A stretch of DNA of 64,000 nt from Sorex araneus (GCF_027595985.1 NC_073303.1:189524095-189588094), one strand, 5' to 3'; counted from the stretch's first letter, positions 12,082 through 24,697 are shown. Made by a program: numbers and translations. The notes: generated by a model not told the origin, from the sequence alone.

Positions 12082-12257
12082 GAGCTGGAGTGATGGTACA
12101 GCAGGTAGGGTGTCTGCCTTCACTCAGCCGACCAGGGTTCAATTCCCAGCATCCCATATTGTCCCCAGACCACCGCCAGGAGTAATTCCTGAGTGCAGAG
12201 CCAGGAGTAACCCTGAGCATTGCTGGGTATGACCCAAAACGCAGGTGGGAGGGGGCG
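12082..12257 (+). mobile_element. SOR-type SINE upstream of MIR155HG
   Basis: Moderately diverged, with box B GGTTCAATTCC and a perfect 15-bp duplication AAGAATTAAGGGTTG at 12067-12081 and 12258-12272. It is the last SINE before the MIR155HG promoter, 1.3 kb away. Confidence 0.95.
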
Positions 12258-12272
12258 AAGAATTAAGGGTTG

Positions 12273-13256
12273 TTTTTTTGAAGTATTCCCAACTTCCCAA
12301 AGCAACCTGAGCCAACAGCAAATGAACAATCAGGGTTATAAAGTGTTTTTTTTTTTCTGGTCCATTTAATACACACCACCCTAAACTGTTCTCTGTCCTG
12401 GGGGTGGACATCCAAGTAAAGCAACTTGCGGCGGGAAGCCAACAGAGTTCTCTCTTATCTACCAAAAAGCCACGAGTCACAGGCTGATGAGGCTAAGGCT
12501 ATCCCAGTTTTCCCTCCAATTCGCCACCTCCCTGGTCCTTCTTCCTCCCCACTGAACGGCTGATTGAACCTGTAGAGGCTCCAGAATTACTTTTGTCCAC
12601 GAGGCTTATGGTACCACATGTCATGCTTTAGATCTAATTGCTTGACATCGATTTCTGTTCATTTCCATACAATCTGGCAACTGACCCTGCTCCGGGAAAA
12701 TGCCAGTCTTTGGGAAGGGTGGAAGAGAAAAAAAAAAAAAAAGGCTGGCAAATCCAAATATCAAAGGACATTACTTGTCCTGCAGGTGGGAAAGAGAACC
12801 GGGACGGAATATTGGTGAATCCCAATCTAGAGAAGTTCAGAGCCCCCCTACCCCGCGATCCGCAAACACGAATGGGATTCATTGGCCAAGCACGCGTGGC
12901 CTCAAACCCGACCCAGCCTCTAGAAGGTAACCGAGGGCTAGCGTCGCGCAGAGGGGTCGCTTGACCTTTCCTTCGTCTCGTGGGGTCGGACCCACACCGG
13001 GCACCGCCTGATGCCACGAGGGAGTAAAAATGAGCCACTTGCTGCCTCTCGGGCTTCCTTTTTTCTCCCCCAGCTGCAGGACCGCGGCCAAACACCGGGG
13101 TCCCGAAGGCGCACACAGAAGTAGCAACTTCTGTGGCTACCCGGCTGACCCCAAAGCGCCTAACATTTAAATGCGTTTCCTCTGCTTGAATAAATAACAA
13201 AGGTTGGAGCCCGAGCTAGCGGCGGGGGCAGGAAAGTACAAGGCGAGCGTGGGGAG

Positions 13257-13258
<2 letters not shown>
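12273..13258. promoter_or_regulatory. repeat-free MIR155HG upstream region
   Basis: About 1 kb without interspersed repeats directly upstream of the promoter, becoming GC-rich towards 13 kb. It is a plausible location for regulatory sites. I could not point to a convincing NF-kappaB decamer by eye. Confidence 0.35.
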
Positions 13259-13319
<61 letters not shown>

Positions 13320-13331
13320 ACGCACACGCAT
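13259..13331. repeat. (CA)n/(CACACG)n tract near the MIR155HG promoter
   Basis: About 25 CA units followed by CACACG units, ending at GCATGCATGCATT. Alternating purine-pyrimidine sequence about 260 bp upstream of the TATA box, able in principle to form Z-DNA. Confidence 0.95.
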
Positions 13332-13571
13332 GCATGCATTCGCGGCACACGCACGCATGCACAAAAGCACAGTGCTCTCCGAGCCCAGGCAAAGGCGGGG
13401 AGGAAACACCAAGCCTTCGGGGCCGGCCGCCGGGCTTTTTAATTTTTTTTTTTTTTTGCGACTTTTCCTTTAAAAAGAAAAAAAAAGTTTTTCTAGCCGT
13501 CGGTTCCAAGAAGCAGCGGGAGGGGGCGGAGGGGACGGGCGGGGGGTTATGCACAGACGCCCGGTCGGTTA

Positions 13572-13594
13572 TGAGTCACTGGTGAGTTATAAAA
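13572..13594 (+). promoter_or_regulatory. MIR155HG: MIR155HG core promoter: AP-1 site and TATA box
   Basis: A consensus AP-1 site TGAGTCA is at 13572-13578 and TATAAAA at 13588-13594, 9 bp apart. Known biology: BIC/MIR155HG transcription after B-cell receptor or inflammatory signals depends on a conserved AP-1 element close to the TATA box. The TATA position predicts a start near 13618, within GGGCTTCCTGTGC, which also holds an ETS-like core (GGAA on the other strand). Confidence 0.85.
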
Positions 13595-13617
13595 GGGTCG
13601 CACGTTCGCAGGCGCGG

Positions 13618-13732
13618 GCTTCCTGTGCGCGCTGCCGAGCCGGGGCGCAGCGCCGCGGACCACGTCGGGGCGCCGCGGGACGCCGGGGACACACGCCGGA
13701 GGGGACACACCGCATGGCCACCCCCGCCGCAG
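13618..13732 (+). ncRNA. MIR155HG: MIR155HG exon 1
   Basis: Begins about 30 bp after the TATA box and ends at a strong donor, GCCGCAG|GTACGC, with GT at 13733. GC-rich, with no ATG before 13714. That first ATG opens a short frame that runs into the terminal exon when the two are joined. Confidence 0.8.
13714..13732 (+). CDS. candidate micropeptide ORF, first part (exon 1)
   Basis: First AUG of the predicted transcript. Six codons plus one base read MATPAA then G|. The context is CCGCATGG: G at +4 is favourable, C at -3 is not. Spliced to 25237 it gives MATPAAGGVKPERGNLWF and TAA, 18 residues. It is hypothetical: no domain, no hydrophobic segment, no translation evidence. The human transcript is reported to make a 17-residue peptide (P155/miPEP155) from an ORF spanning exons 2 and 3 in a different frame, so this is not its orthologue. 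Confidence 0.35.
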
Positions 13733-14009
13733 GTACGCTCACTCGGCCCGCGCTCGCCCGCGCCTCCCGGGCACGTGGCGCCACTTCCCGGGACCGGAGG
13801 GCACGGGCGGGCGGGTCCCCGGGGTGCGCGGCCCGGGGTTTCGGGGCGCTGCCCAGCCTGCTGGCCGGAGTCGGCGGAGGACGTCAGCTGTGACCTGGCC
13901 TTGGCCGCGCTCTGCGCTTGGCGCGGCCGCGCGCCAGGGTGCAAAGCGCGCTTGAGGGACCGGGCTGGCCCAGAGGGACGTGGGTCTTTTCTGTTTTCGT
14001 TTGAAATAA

Positions 14010-14046
14010 TGATAATAATGATAATAATAATTATTATTAATAATAA
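14010..14046. repeat. (ATA)n/(TTA)n trinucleotide tract
   Basis: ATAATGATAATAATG leads into ATAATTATTATTAATAATAA, a partly palindromic AT tract in MIR155HG intron 1. Confidence 0.8.
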
Positions 14047-14193
14047 CGACAATACACTTTTGACTTGGGCTCAGTGCGGGTCCTAAGCATAGGGACAGTG
14101 CCCTGATTTCATCGACGTGAGCGCTGCGCGCTGCTCACCGACCGTGCACGTCTGCATTATTTTGCTCTTGAGCCAGGGAGCCTTTCCGTGCTT

Positions 14194-14208
14194 TTTTGCT
14201 TCTTTCCT

Positions 14209-14307
<99 letters not shown>

Positions 14308-14404
14308 CTTTCTTTCTTTCTCTTTCTTTCTTTCTCTTTCTTCTCCCTTTTCTTTCTTTTCTTTCTTTCTTTCTTCCTTTTCTTTCTTTTCTTTCTTCTT
14401 TTTC
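14194..14404. repeat. (TTTC)n polypyrimidine tract, MIR155HG intron 1
   Basis: A pure TTTC array (about 14208-14305) followed by degenerate TTTC/TCTT sequence. A 200-bp homopurine-homopyrimidine tract may form triplex DNA. The Phe/Ser-rich and Lys/Glu-rich ORFs across it are artefacts. Confidence 0.95.
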
Positions 14405-16107
14405 TTGTTTGTTGCTTGTATCTGTTTATTTTGCAGAGCCAAATAATTGCCTTCATTCATTGTTTCATTTGTTTATTAGTGGTCACCTTACTATCCCCGC
14501 CTGCAAAATTCCATGAGTATCTATCTTTCCTTCCCCATCTTTCTCCGCTGGCCCCGGGCAAACCAGACTTGAGGGATTTTGTAGCGTCTGAAGCAAGTAT
14601 CTTGGGTTGCTTAGGAATCAGAGGTTAGCCTGGAGTGACTAAAGTGGACAGAAAGTGTGAAGGAGGCACTGACAAAAAGCGTAACGGAGAATAGGGTCCT
14701 TCGCTATTAAAAGTGAGGTTAGCGGAGGAGGTCCAGAGAGGTGAAGTGGCTTCCCCAACCTCACACAGCAGAGCCAGCATCCTGCTTCGCGGATGAGAGG
14801 ACTATCCATTGAGGCCCATAATTGAGTCAGCTTTTTAATGTCAGATCCAGGAGGCCACGTGGAGGTAAGAGACTTTGGCTTGACTTTCTGCAGCAATTTC
14901 AAAGCCAAAAGCACTCTGTGCATAGCTCTCTGGCGTGGAAGACCTTCTCCTCTATGACTTTAATGTCATATACAGTCTCTTGGGCAGCCAAACTGCTAAT
15001 GGTCCTGGGACCGACCTATTGGAAAGTGGATATGTAGAAAGTATGCAGTTGCCTATTTATGCAAACAGTAATATAAACTAGAAAGTTGTCAAAGGCAATT
15101 TCCTGCCTATTGTTTAGTTTGATCATCACAATGATAGGAAATTGTCAGGGTAGGTGGTGCCCTACTCCTTGTGCCCATGAGGACTTGTGACTCAGAGAAT
15201 TTGTGTTTTCTCTAGTAAGGTCACTAGTTCCTTCGCTGAAAAGCCTGTTTTTAGGCACTGCCATGCGGTGTCAGGGCTGGAAACGCAGCCCGTGGGGCCT
15301 TTGGATGTCCCGTTCAGTCTCATTGCCATTATGCTTGGCTGGCCCTCTGATTTCTTTCAGAGGACCAAGGCACATTTAGTAGTTACTTCTGCTGCCATTT
15401 AGTAGTTACTTCTGCTGCATGCACATCAGCAACGGCCTACAACAACACAGCTCCCTACTCGAGAGAATCAATTCAGCCTGGCCACAGGACCCAACTTCCT
15501 AACCACACCTCTTAAGAAAGAGAAACATCAGCTATGGCTGAGACCTAAGCCGATCTGTGGCGTTCCCACAAAAGTCCACCCTCGTTTGTGTGTCTTACCC
15601 TGACTGATTGTGTGACAGGCTTACATTTCTGGGGCTTTAGAACCATCTTGCCCTCCAGATGCCAGGCTCTCTTTATGGAAAGGTGATCGCAGCTGGCCTC
15701 TGCCAGGTGCTGCAGACGAGAGTGGGCACAACAGCCTGACAAATTTAAAAAGAAAGGAAAGGCTAGTGGTACGTGGTGGTGCATGGCATGCAGTGGGGTA
15801 GCACTGTGGTTATAGTCATGGAAATACTCAGACCTGTTCCAAAAAGCTGTGAAATTTGCCATTCTTTACTTTCCAATCAGGAAAATGGATAACCTTCCTC
15901 TTTCTTTGGAGTCTATCAAATCACAGTCTTCATGAAATCCCTGGCGTTTAACTTTGAAAGTGTTTTTTCTTTTTTCCATCATCTCCACTTGACATTGAAT
16001 GACCTACCGTTCAGTGTCAAGGTTTATCCTTTCTAGAGTTCCAGTTCTAGTTCTCAACTCCTGATTTTTATTTCAAATCGAACAGATAGACTTGATACCG
16101 AAATGTG
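14405..16107 (+). other. MIR155HG intron 1, unique sequence
   Basis: No exon, SINE or L1 recognised. A short tandem duplication lies around 15376-15418 (TTTAGTAGTTACTTCTGCTGC twice). Confidence 0.5.
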
Positions 16108-16250
16108 TGCTTGCTTGTTTGTGGGCTACTCCCAGCAGTGCTCGGAGCCCACTCTGGCAGAGCTTGGGGAACCGTGTGGTTCTGGGGGTGAGACCCAACC
16201 CTTCCACGTGCAAAGCCTGAGCAGTGCATTGCACCATCCTCCCAGCCCAA
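16108..16250 (-). mobile_element. old SOR-related SINE in MIR155HG intron
   Basis: Reverse-complement, diverged: ACTCCCAGCAGTGCTCGGAG body and ATCCTCCCAGCCC end. Confidence 0.65.
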
Positions 16251-19200
16251 TACTGAGTTTGTTTTCTGTAATGTGCATGCGCCCATACTATGTGACATTC
16301 CATGTCTGCAGGCTCAGGTGTCCTGCCATCCCAGCCTTGCCCTCCTCCCTGGGAGCACTTTCACTGTCCCCATTCTGAACAGAGTGGGACTAGATAGCTT
16401 GGAAGGTGCCCTGTGGCTGGCGCCTGGTCCTACACTAAATACTTCTGCCCTTGACTTTGGACCATCTCTTTACATGGGGTGGGCAGGGGGGGGGGATGTG
16501 AGCGCTATTGAGCTTTGCTAATGACTTAATTGCTTTGACATTAATCGTGGCATTGTGGAGAGAGCTCCAGCCCTGAGAACCATGGTGGGTTTCTAACCCC
16601 AGCTCTGTGCAAATCCCTCCTGCCTTATTTCACTCATCTCTGAAATGGGGGCCTGGAACTGAGTCCATTCTAAAGGGCCTGAAAATGGATGCAATGCGAT
16701 GATCCCAGAGCGGACCGCTTCAGAACTCTTTCCGAGCTCTCCTAAGACAACTGGACTCAGTGGATTCAGATCCCGTGTCCAGAGAGTCTGAGTAAGTACC
16801 ACTGGAACTGACTAGAGAATGTATGTTTGTATTTTCCTGATCTTCCTGCCTTCAAAACTGTGTCACACACTGCTGAAATTGCATCGAAATTGAAAACTGA
16901 TGAGATGCTGATGAGATGCTCCTCTTCTAAGGGAAAACACTCCAATTTCAAGAGCCTTGAAGGGTTTGTCCCACCTTTCCCCTGTTCCTTTTATTTCTGA
17001 CACCTAAGGAAATGCTGAGTTTTTCACAGCGTCACAGCTCTGTCCTTCTCGCCTGCCAGGAAATATTCAGACTTCGTCTCTCAATCTTGACTTTGGGCTT
17101 TATAACCTCCAGAGCCTTGGACAAAATCACATTTATCCTTAGGGTCACACATCCTCTGTCTGAGCATTTTTACATCAAATTTAGATCGGTTTATTAAATG
17201 CAAATAATTTTAGTCAATGTGCGTATGTATGTGTTTGCAAGGACATACTCTTAGCAATTATGATTATGATTTCAAATCAAATCGATATACTTTTTACAGA
17301 AATTTATGCTTGAGTGGGGGATACTATTTGCAAGGAGATTATGTGAGTATCAGGTGAATAATCAACATTCACCATCCTTACTCACCCAGGACTCCCAGCA
17401 GGGAAGCAGGGCACATGGAATCAAAAGGCACTTTCTCCATCCTTACGAGTGGCACAGTTGCAAGAAAATCGGACATGTTTGTGGCCATATAGCAGCCAAG
17501 GGTGAGGCTCAGAAGAGATGAGTGAAGACTAGCAAACGGCTGATTCAGTCTGGTCGGGAAGCCAGGGCTTAGCCAGACAGATTGACCTACCATCCTGATA
17601 GTTACACTGTTTTGTCAAAAACGTTCTGCACAGTATTAGTACCTGGAGGTCTTAGAAGAAGGCTGCATGTTTGAAGCCTCTGCATCTGTCATCAGGCAAG
17701 CTGGCAGAGCTGTGCAGGGCATGAAGGCTGGTGCTGGAGTGCCCAGCTTGTCCCACCCCCGCCCCCACTCTTTGAACCCTGGGAAAGTTTCTTCACCTGC
17801 CCACTTCTCTGTTTACGCAGGTGTCACGGAGGGGAAGGGAAAAGTCATTCCTAAAGCTGTAATAAGGAATAAAGGGGTGAGTGTGCATCAGTTAAGCTTG
17901 TGTCTTAACTGTGTCTTAACCCAGAGTGTATCCTATGGGACTTTGGCGCTTATTGTGTCCACATTGTGATCTTGTATTTTTTCAAGAGGCCAGCAGTGAG
18001 AACAGGATACAGAAAGGGTCTGAGAAAGTAAAGGAACAACGTGGGAAATAAGCTGAGGAAAATCCTTAATACCATGAAAAATCATTTGGCCTTAGAGTTT
18101 TTAACCATTTTATAATACTCTTTTCTCCTGAACCCACACAAAATCCTAAGGAAACTCTCAGGAAAATAATTTGCAAGGGAATAATCCTCTTCACGATTTT
18201 GATTTATAGATGAGGACAAAGCCAAGAGTCACTGTAATTTAGCATGTGTATTTCTTCCTCTGCCATCTAATTGATATAATGATTCAAGCACAGAGATGAT
18301 ACTGTCTTTTAACTTGTACATAGTTAAAAGATAAGTACAACATAGGATAGATAGATAGATAGATAGATACCAGGTACTCACCTAATATTGGTGAACCATG
18401 TCATTGATGCCGTTGCTACCTTCCATTGATCCTGCTTCAGAGCCTGGCACCTGACAAGTCTCTATCTTCCAAAGTACCTCAGCACCAGAGAAGAGACACG
18501 TGAAATTATGCCAGGGGATGGGGACTTTGGGGAGAGGTGAGGTAGGATCCCTCCAGAAGTTAAAGAGAACCCAACCTCCAGAAGTTTGCTAGCTGTGAAA
18601 GAGAGAAAGGTAAGGCGAGGTGGGCAAGTCCATATTTGAGGTGCAATTTGAAGCAGGTGTACCCAGCACTCAGGTTATGATGTGCCCTTAAGTCTCGAGA
18701 GGTACCACATGCATCACACAACACTCACTTTGGTAAGCCATTGAGTCAGCTGTTGGGAGGGGATGGGTAAGATAAAGAGTATGGCCTTTGCTTTGGAGCG
18801 TCAGGTGTCTCACATGTGTAGCATCATCATTCTTGAAAATAGAAAAAATGAAATCTTTGTTCCCAGAATTTTCTGTTTGTCTAAAACAGTTCTCAGGACA
18901 CAAATTCATCCTTCCCCGGGGCCCTTCCTCTGGGCAGAAATAGAAAAACACAAACTGTGGCTTGTAAAGAAATAGAAAAGTGGATTTTTTTTTCTTCTAT
19001 GATGTCAGACATACTGTACCTGTAAGTTACAAGCAGTTGTCAGGGACTGTGTTCCACGGGAGTCTGGCCACTGGAACTCCATGTTGAGAATAACTGCAGT
19101 GCACACAGAAAATCTCCTAAAGACATGATGTCATCATAAAGAATGACAAAACACTCCAGGGCTGGGGAACCTCCATTCCCTTTTCCCAGAGGGAAGGAAT

Positions 19201-20921
19201 TGGGAAGTGGGGGAGCCCAAAATACCCGACAAATAGATTATATATGAAATAAAATAATCATTGTTGGTAATCTGTAAGAGAGATGTGCAAATGCTGTGAG
19301 ACACACAAAAACCTTTTGTGTCCATAGGGAAGAAGAAGAAATGACCATATTGCCCAGGCTTTCTTCCTCCTGTCCCTGGCTTTTATCTTATTTGTTTGAG
19401 AACATTTTCCCCAAAGTTTCAGAGCCATAGCTGAGCCAGTGTGAGGTGAGGGTGCTGAGTTACTCTCCCATTGGTCCTACAGAGGGACCTGGACTCAGCT
19501 TGCTGCCCACTCAGAATGACTCTGGAAGGAAAAAAAATTTCCTCACCTGGTTTTTCCCACAGCCTTATCTGAGACCCGAAGGTATTAATCACTCTCTATA
19601 AGACAAATACTGAGAGCCTTCACTTAGTTAGAAAAAATCCCCCAAAAAATTGTTTCAGTAGAATGCTTCTGGTTTCCAAATGAAGCAGAGTAATCTAGAG
19701 AGGCTGATTTATTTTGTTCTTACTGGTGCATTCGCAGTGCTGGCATCAGTCTGATGTTCCCATGGCAACATTTAATGGCATTCATTTAATTGTATATCTT
19801 CATTTTATACACTTCGTTGTATATCTTATTATCATTACTGGTCTGGAGCTTCAAAAACTCTCATTTTCTGAGTTTCAAAATACAGAGAAGGGTAAATTGT
19901 GTTAGAGCTGTTACATCTGTAAGTCTGTCTCTTCAAGAAGAAGCTCTACATTTACAATCATTTTCATTAAATAAATCTTAATTCAAATTAGCAAGGGGTG
20001 GCAGGTCTTTATGGAAGTGAGGGAAAATATGACATAATGAGATTTTAATGGTCTTTTCTTTCCCCCAGCACTGACTTCTCTGGGGAAAGTTTTCTTAAAT
20101 GGAAAGTTAATGATATGAAAAGCAACCATCATTCACAACAGGTCAGGATTTGGGATGATTCTCCAGAACAATCCATTTCACTTTAAGGAGATGCATTTGT
20201 GTTTTTTCAGTAATAGGCCACAGTGTCAAAACATTTTTCATGATAGAACTCATGTGAATTCAAGAGGAAACAATATTCTTGGTCCCCTTTCCTTACAACA
20301 GAGAAAGTGCTTGCCTTTCAAGTCAGTGACTGCGATTTAACACAGAATGATCGCACTCAACAGAAAACAATACGATAAAACACTTCACAGGAGAGACCAT
20401 CACGTTAGCAACCAGTGGGTTGAAGAAACCTTTTGGCCAGTCTAGTGAAGGTCTTTATGAAGAATTACTGAGAAATGGAATTGGTTAGAGTAGTGTTTTT
20501 TGACCACCCATCACCGCAGCCAGCATGGTGAAAAGTTGGTCTGAAACCTTGGTTTCAAGTGTGCTCCATGGAAAGATGTAGGACAGGTGCCAGGATGCAG
20601 GTGTGAAAAGATTGAAGAATGTTGTTTCTGATGAGGTTTGGGAGCATGGAAAAAACTTCCAACCAAATGAAAAACTCAATGATAACATTTTAAGTATGCA
20701 GTTGGTGGCTATTTTATGTGGGATGTGAAATGATGAACCTTTCACTTGGGGTATAGTCTGACCTTTCCTCTGAATCACTCTTGATCCCCATAAAAACTTT
20801 CCCCACCAATGGTCCTACTCACTGCAGTTCTTCTTCCAAAGATTAACTAACCCAATAAACAAGTCTACTTAGATATGTCCAATCGGAGAACTTCAACCTC
20901 ACCCTTTCCCTCCTTCTCTCG
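16251..20921 (+). other. MIR155HG intron 1, repeat-poor
   Basis: About 4.7 kb with no SINE or L1 that I could recognise; only a (GATA)n at 18345-18368. The contrast with the SINE-dense MRPL39 locus suggests constraint or regulatory content, but no specific element was identified. Confidence 0.5.
18345..18368. repeat. (GATA)n short array
   Basis: Six tetranucleotide units following AACATAG. Confidence 0.9.
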
Positions 20922-21004
20922 ATAACCTGTATTTCAAGAACCTGGTAAACACCTAAAAGCCTTATTTGCCACCTTGATTCTCCCACCTGAAGATGCTTCT
21001 GATG
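20922..21004 (+). pseudogene. MIR155HG: fossil of MIR155HG exon 2
   Basis: Compared with remembered human exon 2, the order of motifs is kept: ATAAC-TGT, ATTTCAAGAAC, CACCTTG, TCTCCCACC, AGATG-TCT-ATG. A long pyrimidine tract (20895-20919) precedes it, but the acceptor dinucleotide at 20920-20921 is CG instead of AG and the donor at 21005-21006 is CT (GATG|CTAAGA) instead of GT. The first human AUG (ATGGAG) reads CTGAAG here. If correct, the exon cannot be spliced in normally and the P155 start is gone. Confidence 0.6.
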
Positions 21005-22733
21005 CTAAGAAATACAAACTAAGTAGAAGGGAAGAGAAGCAAGAGCTGGTAGAGGGCAGATCTTGATGTATCAGGTTGCTGCCATCTTTGTCACTTGTTG
21101 ACCCTAGGTGAAAAGGTAATCAAGAAATCCTCCCCCCAGAAACTATGGCTAGGCCAGATTTTCTCAGCATCTTGAGTTTTACATATCTGCATTCATCTTC
21201 ACTGCTTCTATTTATGACCTGTATTCCAAAACACAATCAGAGATTATAGGGAATAAGTTCTGATCAGTAGGTTCTGATGGGAAAGCTAGATAGTGCTTTT
21301 ACGTAAGAACACTAGTTGTGGGTGAATGAATTCGCATAGGAGTCAACCCTGGATTCCGTTTATAATCATTTATGGAATGATTATAAATGACTGCTCCATA
21401 AGAAAATTAAATAAAAGGGGGAGCTATTTAAGGAAAATTATCTAAATTATATTCATTTTCAATGGCATAATTTGTTATTTTCACCAATTAAAATGGCCTT
21501 GGAACTGGATATCATTAGATATGCTACATCAATTCTAATCATGTTTTTATTAGAATTAGGAATACGTACACTTTGCAAAAATAAATTGCCTACAATTATT
21601 TGGCTTTAATAATAGCTTCCAAATATGACTCTAAATTTCAAGGCAAGTAAAATCAAGGAGGACTATCTCCTGAAGACTCTGATTATAAAATTCAGTCACT
21701 GCAACTCTTTTTTTAAAAGAAAACTTTATGGAATGCCACTCTTTTAATAGGTGAGCAGTAAGTGGTTAGTAAAATAATAGACATATAAAATTGTGGGAAA
21801 TTATTGTTTATGATTCACATATGAAAAGAGAAAATTAGTAGCAAAATTAGAACATAATTCTGTTCTAGAAATATGTATGACTATATCTTTCTTAGCAAAC
21901 TAATTATAAAATGATATACCAAAATAATATGGGCACCTTCAAAAAATAAAACACAACCTACAAAAAAACATAATTTAAGTCAAACTCTCCCAGAATGCTG
22001 ACTTTTAGTTCTACCAAAGTAAGAGTAACCAACTATGTAACAAAATATGTCTATTATTATTATATCATTATTATTATTTGTCTGTTATATACAAGTACTT
22101 CATCTTTGTAGATTTCTACTCATATGAGAAGGGATGGTTTTGATATTCGTTTAGTTAAGCAGAATATTTCCACGAGAATGAGGTAACTTGCAACCTATCT
22201 TCAGCAATTAGAAAGAATTGTGCTATCGGAAAGTTCATAGTGACCATGAATATGTTTGTGGGCCTAAAAGTCTTCTGGAATGAGAGTGTTTGGGTTATGT
22301 CTTTAGAACTTCCCTCGTCAAGACCCCTTACCCTAAGCCATTACATTATTTATATAGATTTCTCTTGTACTGATATATGTCACATTCCCATCAACTAATT
22401 GGAGAGCTCTTTCTATTGATTGCTGCTGGGTCTTTAATTGTATCTAATACCTTACCAACACAGTGGTCATAGCAACTCCAGAAAGAGCCATTTCATTTAT
22501 CATGACTTTCTCCTCTGCCCAATGCCCTGGCCGAAACACCAGCCTTTGTTGTGGGTTATCACTTACTTCCACTCAGATGCACAGAAACTCTGATTGTTTG
22601 GGGGTGCTCCTATGCAAGCCCAAGGACACTGAAAGTAAGCACAGCTTCAGCACTGTTGGGTAAATGACTCACTCTGGTGTCTAAAAGGCTATTCTGAGAT
22701 ATTTCCTCCTTTATTCTGTTCATTGGCATTATT
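21005..22733 (+). other. MIR155HG intron, AT-rich unique sequence
   Basis: No repeat or exon recognised. Includes a TTATTATTAT tract at about 22054-22080. Confidence 0.5.
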
Positions 22734-22747
22734 ATGTCCCAACTCTT

Positions 22748-22925
22748 TTTTTTTCTTTTTTGCTTTTTAGGTCACACCCAGCGATGCACAGGGGTCACTC
22801 CTGGCTCTGCACTCAGGAACTAGCCCTGGCGGTGCTCAGGGTACCATATGGGATACTGGGAATCGAACCTGGGTCGGCCACGTGCAAGGCAAATGCCCTA
22901 CCCGCTGTGCTATTGCTCCAGCCCC
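22748..22925 (-). mobile_element. SOR-type SINE in MIR155HG intron
   Basis: Young, antisense to the host gene. Perfect 14-bp duplication ATGTCCCAACTCTT at 22734-22747 and 22926-22939. The only clearly young SINE in the intron. Confidence 0.95.
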
Positions 22926-23254
22926 ATGTCCCAACTCTTATGTAGTGTATTTAGGCACCAATTCCTTTCTCAGGTGTAGGAATTCACCGTGCTCAAGAAG
23001 TCTATTTATCTGGGAAACACAACAGCAGAGTGTCTTTCTGAGCATTGAGGAAAAAAAAGGCTCATGTGATTCCTGTTATTTCATCCTACCTTTAGAGTTT
23101 GAATTAAAATTCCTTTTAAGTCACGAGAATCTATATGATACAGCACGTTGTGGAAAAGACTTGTCACTTTTCTGAGCACCGTCATTTGATCATTCTTATG
23201 TAGAGTGAAAAATAACAAAAGGAAAAAACAATGAGCAGAAAATTATTTCTTGGA

Positions 23255-23435
23255 GGACTGGAGAGATAGGACAGTGCTGCCAGTAGGGCTCTCGCCTTGG
23301 TGACAACTGACCCAGGTTTGATCCCCGCCATCCCATATGGTCCCCTCAGCACTGCCAGGAGTAGCGCCTTAGTGCAGAGCCAGAAGTATCCCCTGACCAT
23401 TGCTAAGTGTGGCCCAAAATCAAACCTAAAAAATG
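23255..23435 (+). mobile_element. older SOR-related SINE in MIR155HG intron
   Basis: Sense orientation, diverged box B (GGTTTGATCCCCGCC) and GTGTGGCCCAAAA tail. Confidence 0.8.
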
Positions 23436-24697
23436 CTCAGATTTTTTAGTCAAAAAACCTATAAAAACCAGAGTAATGTAGAATAGATTCAATTCACCTT
23501 AAATATAAATCAGATGCCTCTTTAAGAGAATCAATTTGTATTGGTTGTGGCATAAGGTATATTGACTATTAATATACTACATTTATACTGTGGCTGAATA
23601 CTGTGGAGGGGAAGGAATTTCCTTATTTTTCCAACTCATTATGGACTGGAAATTGATAAAATGAACTAAAACCCTGAATTGACATCACTTAATGCAAAGT
23701 TCTTCATCATTAAATTACTCATCTCTCAAAACAGCAAAGTTTAAAAAAAAAATTACCATCAGCGAGAATGATATATTTCCTTGGCTTGGAAATTTCCAAA
23801 CCACGACATTTTGCCCTGTCAAAATATATATTCACCGGGGAATTTTTAGCTCTAACACTTCTTTTGAACTTAATCACAATTTCATATATATCTGGTTTCA
23901 TGATTAAATAAAAAGGGGTGATCCCACATTTGTACCCAGGGTGACCGCAAACTTTTAATGATATTCTAACTTCTAGGTTCTTCTGTAGTAACACCGAAAC
24001 CGGAAGCTTGTGGGAGCAGTGTCACTTTATCTGCGAGAGTAAAATCAGACCAACAGGAAGTAGCAAATACATCTTTCTTCTTCTTTTCTAAACGCACTTT
24101 TTAAGTCATACTTCCTTTACATAGATCAAAACCAAAACTACTGGGCAGTGCTTTCCCCCAAGGAATCTCTGAATAGTTCATGAGGACCTTTATAGACAAG
24201 ACCATCAGGGTCTATATCCTGTCTCCTGGAGGGGTGGGGGGGGGGTAGTGTCAAATCTCAACAATTTATTACAGAATGAAAAACCTAACCAGAACTCTCC
24301 CTATGTAAAACGGGTTAATTCCTTTTTCATTTTCATGTATCATAAAATACTATTTTGAAAAGGCTGGCCTTTTAAATTGTCTCATCCCCAAGCCCTTGGC
24401 CTTGGATTATTAAATTGAGATTCCCAACAAGTGTAGGAGCAAATGGGTAGGGGACATGCGGACCAGAGGTGACTTAGGGACAGTGGGGGAAGGGGCTTTG
24501 GCAGTAACTTTGTACATCAGCACCACAAACGTCAACACTGTTGTAACCATGTTACCTAAACTCTTGTAAGACTTAAGTTATAAAAAGTAACTCAGTAAAT
24601 ACAGTCTAGCTTCGGAGTGAGGGGAAGAAAATCAAAAGATAACACTGGATGAGAACTAGAAACTCCCCTTCCCCTTTGTGCTTGAGCATTTAGGGAC

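Larger units (their letters stand above)
13490..13975. promoter_or_regulatory. CpG-rich island over the MIR155HG start
   Basis: Dense CpG and GC content from the GGGAGGGGGCGG box through exon 1 into the start of intron 1, in contrast to AT-rich surroundings. A CACGTG E-box lies at 13772-13777 in the intron start. Confidence 0.8.

Noticed and set aside
12634-13200. 188-codon minus-strand ORF upstream of MIR155HG
   Set aside because: GC-rich region with several overlapping frames open at once; no domain or conserved start context.
13549-13893. long ORFs across the MIR155HG CpG island
   Set aside because: They read through the GT donor at 13733; stop-poor GC-rich sequence explains them. Only the spliced 18-codon frame was kept as a candidate.
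14083-14628. Lys/Glu-rich and Phe/Ser-rich ORFs of 99-146 codons
   Set aside because: They are translations of the (TTTC)n array in all frames.
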